NCBI RefSeq assembly: GCF_001042475.2
Contig: NZ_LECW02000021.1
Span: 156,267 to 220,266, forward strand
Origin: Bacillus glycinifermentans
GTDB lineage: Bacteria > Bacillota > Bacilli > Bacillales > Bacillaceae
Direction of reading: 5' to 3'
DNA length: 64,000 nucleotides
Part shown: one piece after another, positions 63,381 to 64,000 of the stretch
Position numbering within the stretch: position 1 is the stretch's first letter
Layout: every line of letters starts with the position of its first letter
Notes under the pieces: model-generated
Database searches by the model: none
Seen by the model: the letters and a program-made list of their open reading frames with translations, nothing else
What the model was told of the DNA's origin: nothing
Translations under genes and position numbers: made by a program

Positions 63381-63665
63381 TTACGCTCCTCCCATCGCAA
63401 TTAGATAGTATAGATCCGCGACCTGCTGAGACAGGACTTCGATTTCGCTTGGTTTCGGTGCAGGCGGCTTCACACTGTCGATATAGTCTTGTGTCGCCGA
63501 CTCTACCCAAACGCCTTTTTTCGGATCATACTTTGGATCGTAAAGTCCCGCAGGAATTAAAGCTGTTGTACAATTTGGCGGCAGCTCCTCGCCTTCCTCA
63601 GTATTTATTTCGATATCGGCCTCGCCGTCATATTTGAAGTTCTCATCGTAGAAAAGAACGTGCAT
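63381..63665 (-). CDS. XkdW-like tail-region protein
   Basis: 94 residues: LFYDENFKYDGEADIEINTE, then YDPKYDPKKGVWVESAT, and a helical end (EIEVLSQQVADLYYLIAMGG). This resembles the small XkdW-type proteins encoded after tail fibres. GGAGG precedes the ATG at 63665. Assignment rests on position and overall pattern. Confidence 0.6.
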   Translation of the reverse strand: MHVLFYDENFKYDGEADIEINTEEGEELPPNCTTALIPAGLYDPKYDPKKGVWVESATQDYIDSVKPPAPKPSEIEVLSQQVADLYYLIAMGGA

Positions 63666-63679
63666 ATTCATCGCCTCCG

Positions 63680-64000
63680 TTACCATAATGGAATTCCGAT
63701 GTTAAATGAGACTCGCGACACACTTGCGCCATCGTTCGCCAGCATACCGTCATACCTTAAATCACCGTCAGTCGTAAGCGAAAACCGAGCAGTTCCGTAA
63801 GACCCGATCGTCGGTACGACAAAATCGACTGTCTGCGTCGGCTTATTTGTAAATTTCGCGACAGATGTTCCGATAGCCGGCAATGTTCCAAAAGATCCGC
63901 GCAACCATAGAACGTTGTTGCTAACGGAAAATTTCAACGGATACAGCGAATCTTGTTTAGCTCCGTTTATGAGATTTACGGAGTTCCATGTCGGAGATAT
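63680..64000 (-). CDS. phage tail/baseplate protein, C-terminal end (5' end outside window)
   Basis: The minus-strand frame is open to the window edge: TWNSVNLINGAKQDSLYP, then LKFSVSNNVLWLRGSFGTLP, TQTVDFVVPTIGSYGTARFS and a C-terminal NIGIPLW. This is the beta-rich end typical of receptor-binding or BppU-type baseplate/fibre proteins. A TTG at 63937 is internal, not the true start. Followed at 15 bases by the XkdW-like gene. Confidence 0.7.
   Translation of the reverse strand: MSPTWNSVNLINGAKQDSLYPLKFSVSNNVLWLRGSFGTLPAIGTSVAKFTNKPTQTVDFVVPTIGSYGTARFSLTTDGDLRYDGMLANDGASVSRVSFNIGIPLW

Larger units (their letters stand above)
58243..64000. mobile_element. prophage, left end (continues past the window)
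   Basis: Contiguous phage block beginning at the queF break: tyrosine integrase, SOS-controlled YolD-like gene, divergent repressor switch, lysis cassette and tail-tip genes. The left limit is within a few tens of bases of 58243-58280; the right end is not seen. Confidence 0.85.

Noticed and set aside
63680..63937. 85-residue stand-alone protein starting at a TTG at 63937
   Set aside because: The frame stays open to the window edge, so this is the end of a larger tail protein.
1..64000. CRISPR arrays, rRNA or tRNA genes
   Set aside because: No regularly spaced repeats and no tRNA or rRNA sequence was recognised on either strand.

Overview
The window is chromosomal DNA of a low-to-medium GC Bacillus, most likely of the B. 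licheniformis group. From about 1 to 54.7 kb the gene order is almost exactly the B. subtilis block yknV-yknU-moa/mob/moe-yknT-rok-ykuV...ykuC-ykyB-cheV-patA-kinA-pbpH-ykwD-ykwC-mcpC-ykwB-splBA-ptsIHG-glcT-ykvZ-ykvY-zosA-stoA-ykvU-ykvT-ykvS, with protein lengths that match B. subtilis but with lineage-specific gains and losses. These include an extra small Rok-like gene, no ykuT, a UMF1-type permease plus an RDD protein between cheV and patA, an SDR gene behind mcpC, and a broken ykvZ. Species assignment is an inference from gene order and protein resemblance; nothing was searched.

Region by region. 1-8.4 kb: heterodimeric ABC exporter YknUV and the molybdenum-cofactor operon mobA-moeB-moeA-mobB-moaE-moaD, flanked by two Rok-family genes (a compact one at 3.7 kb, Rok itself at 9.6 kb). 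10.4-17.8 kb: redox proteins YkuUV, the acetyl branch of lysine/diaminopimelate synthesis (dapH, ykuR; patA lies at 28.9 kb), the Fur-controlled flavodoxin operon ykuNOP, CcpC and the c-di-AMP receptor DarB. 18-22 kb: abbA under Spo0A, ykuK/ykuJ, the Fur-regulated small RNA fsrA, the EAL protein YkuI, and fadH under a FadR box. 22-31.9 kb: envelope and motility functions (ykuE, ykuD, ykuC, cheV) and the sporulation kinase kinA with a sigma-H promoter. 32-43 kb: pbpH, ykwD, mcpC with a sigma-D promoter, spore photoproduct repair (splAB, sigma-G). 41-46.5 kb: the general PTS and glucose permease with its GlcT antiterminator. 47-54.7 kb: peptidase, zinc ATPase ZosA behind a PerR box, and sporulation envelope genes stoA, ykvU and ykvT.

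54.8-58.0 kb is accessory DNA between ykvS and queF. It holds a 383-residue protein of unknown family starting beside a transposase remnant, a GNAT acetyltransferase, a related pair of two-helix membrane proteins and a gene remnant.

58.0-64.0 kb is the left end of a prophage integrated inside queF. Only the last ~69 codons of queF remain here, next to a tyrosine integrase and three CGGTCACAC repeats. The visible phage genes are int, an SOS-controlled yolD-like gene, a divergent repressor switch with three TTATCGATA operators, a membrane zinc-ribbon protein, and a lysis/tail-tip cassette (holin, amidase, XhlA, XkdX, XkdW-like, tail protein). The prophage runs off the right edge, so whether a full queF exists at its other end cannot be seen.
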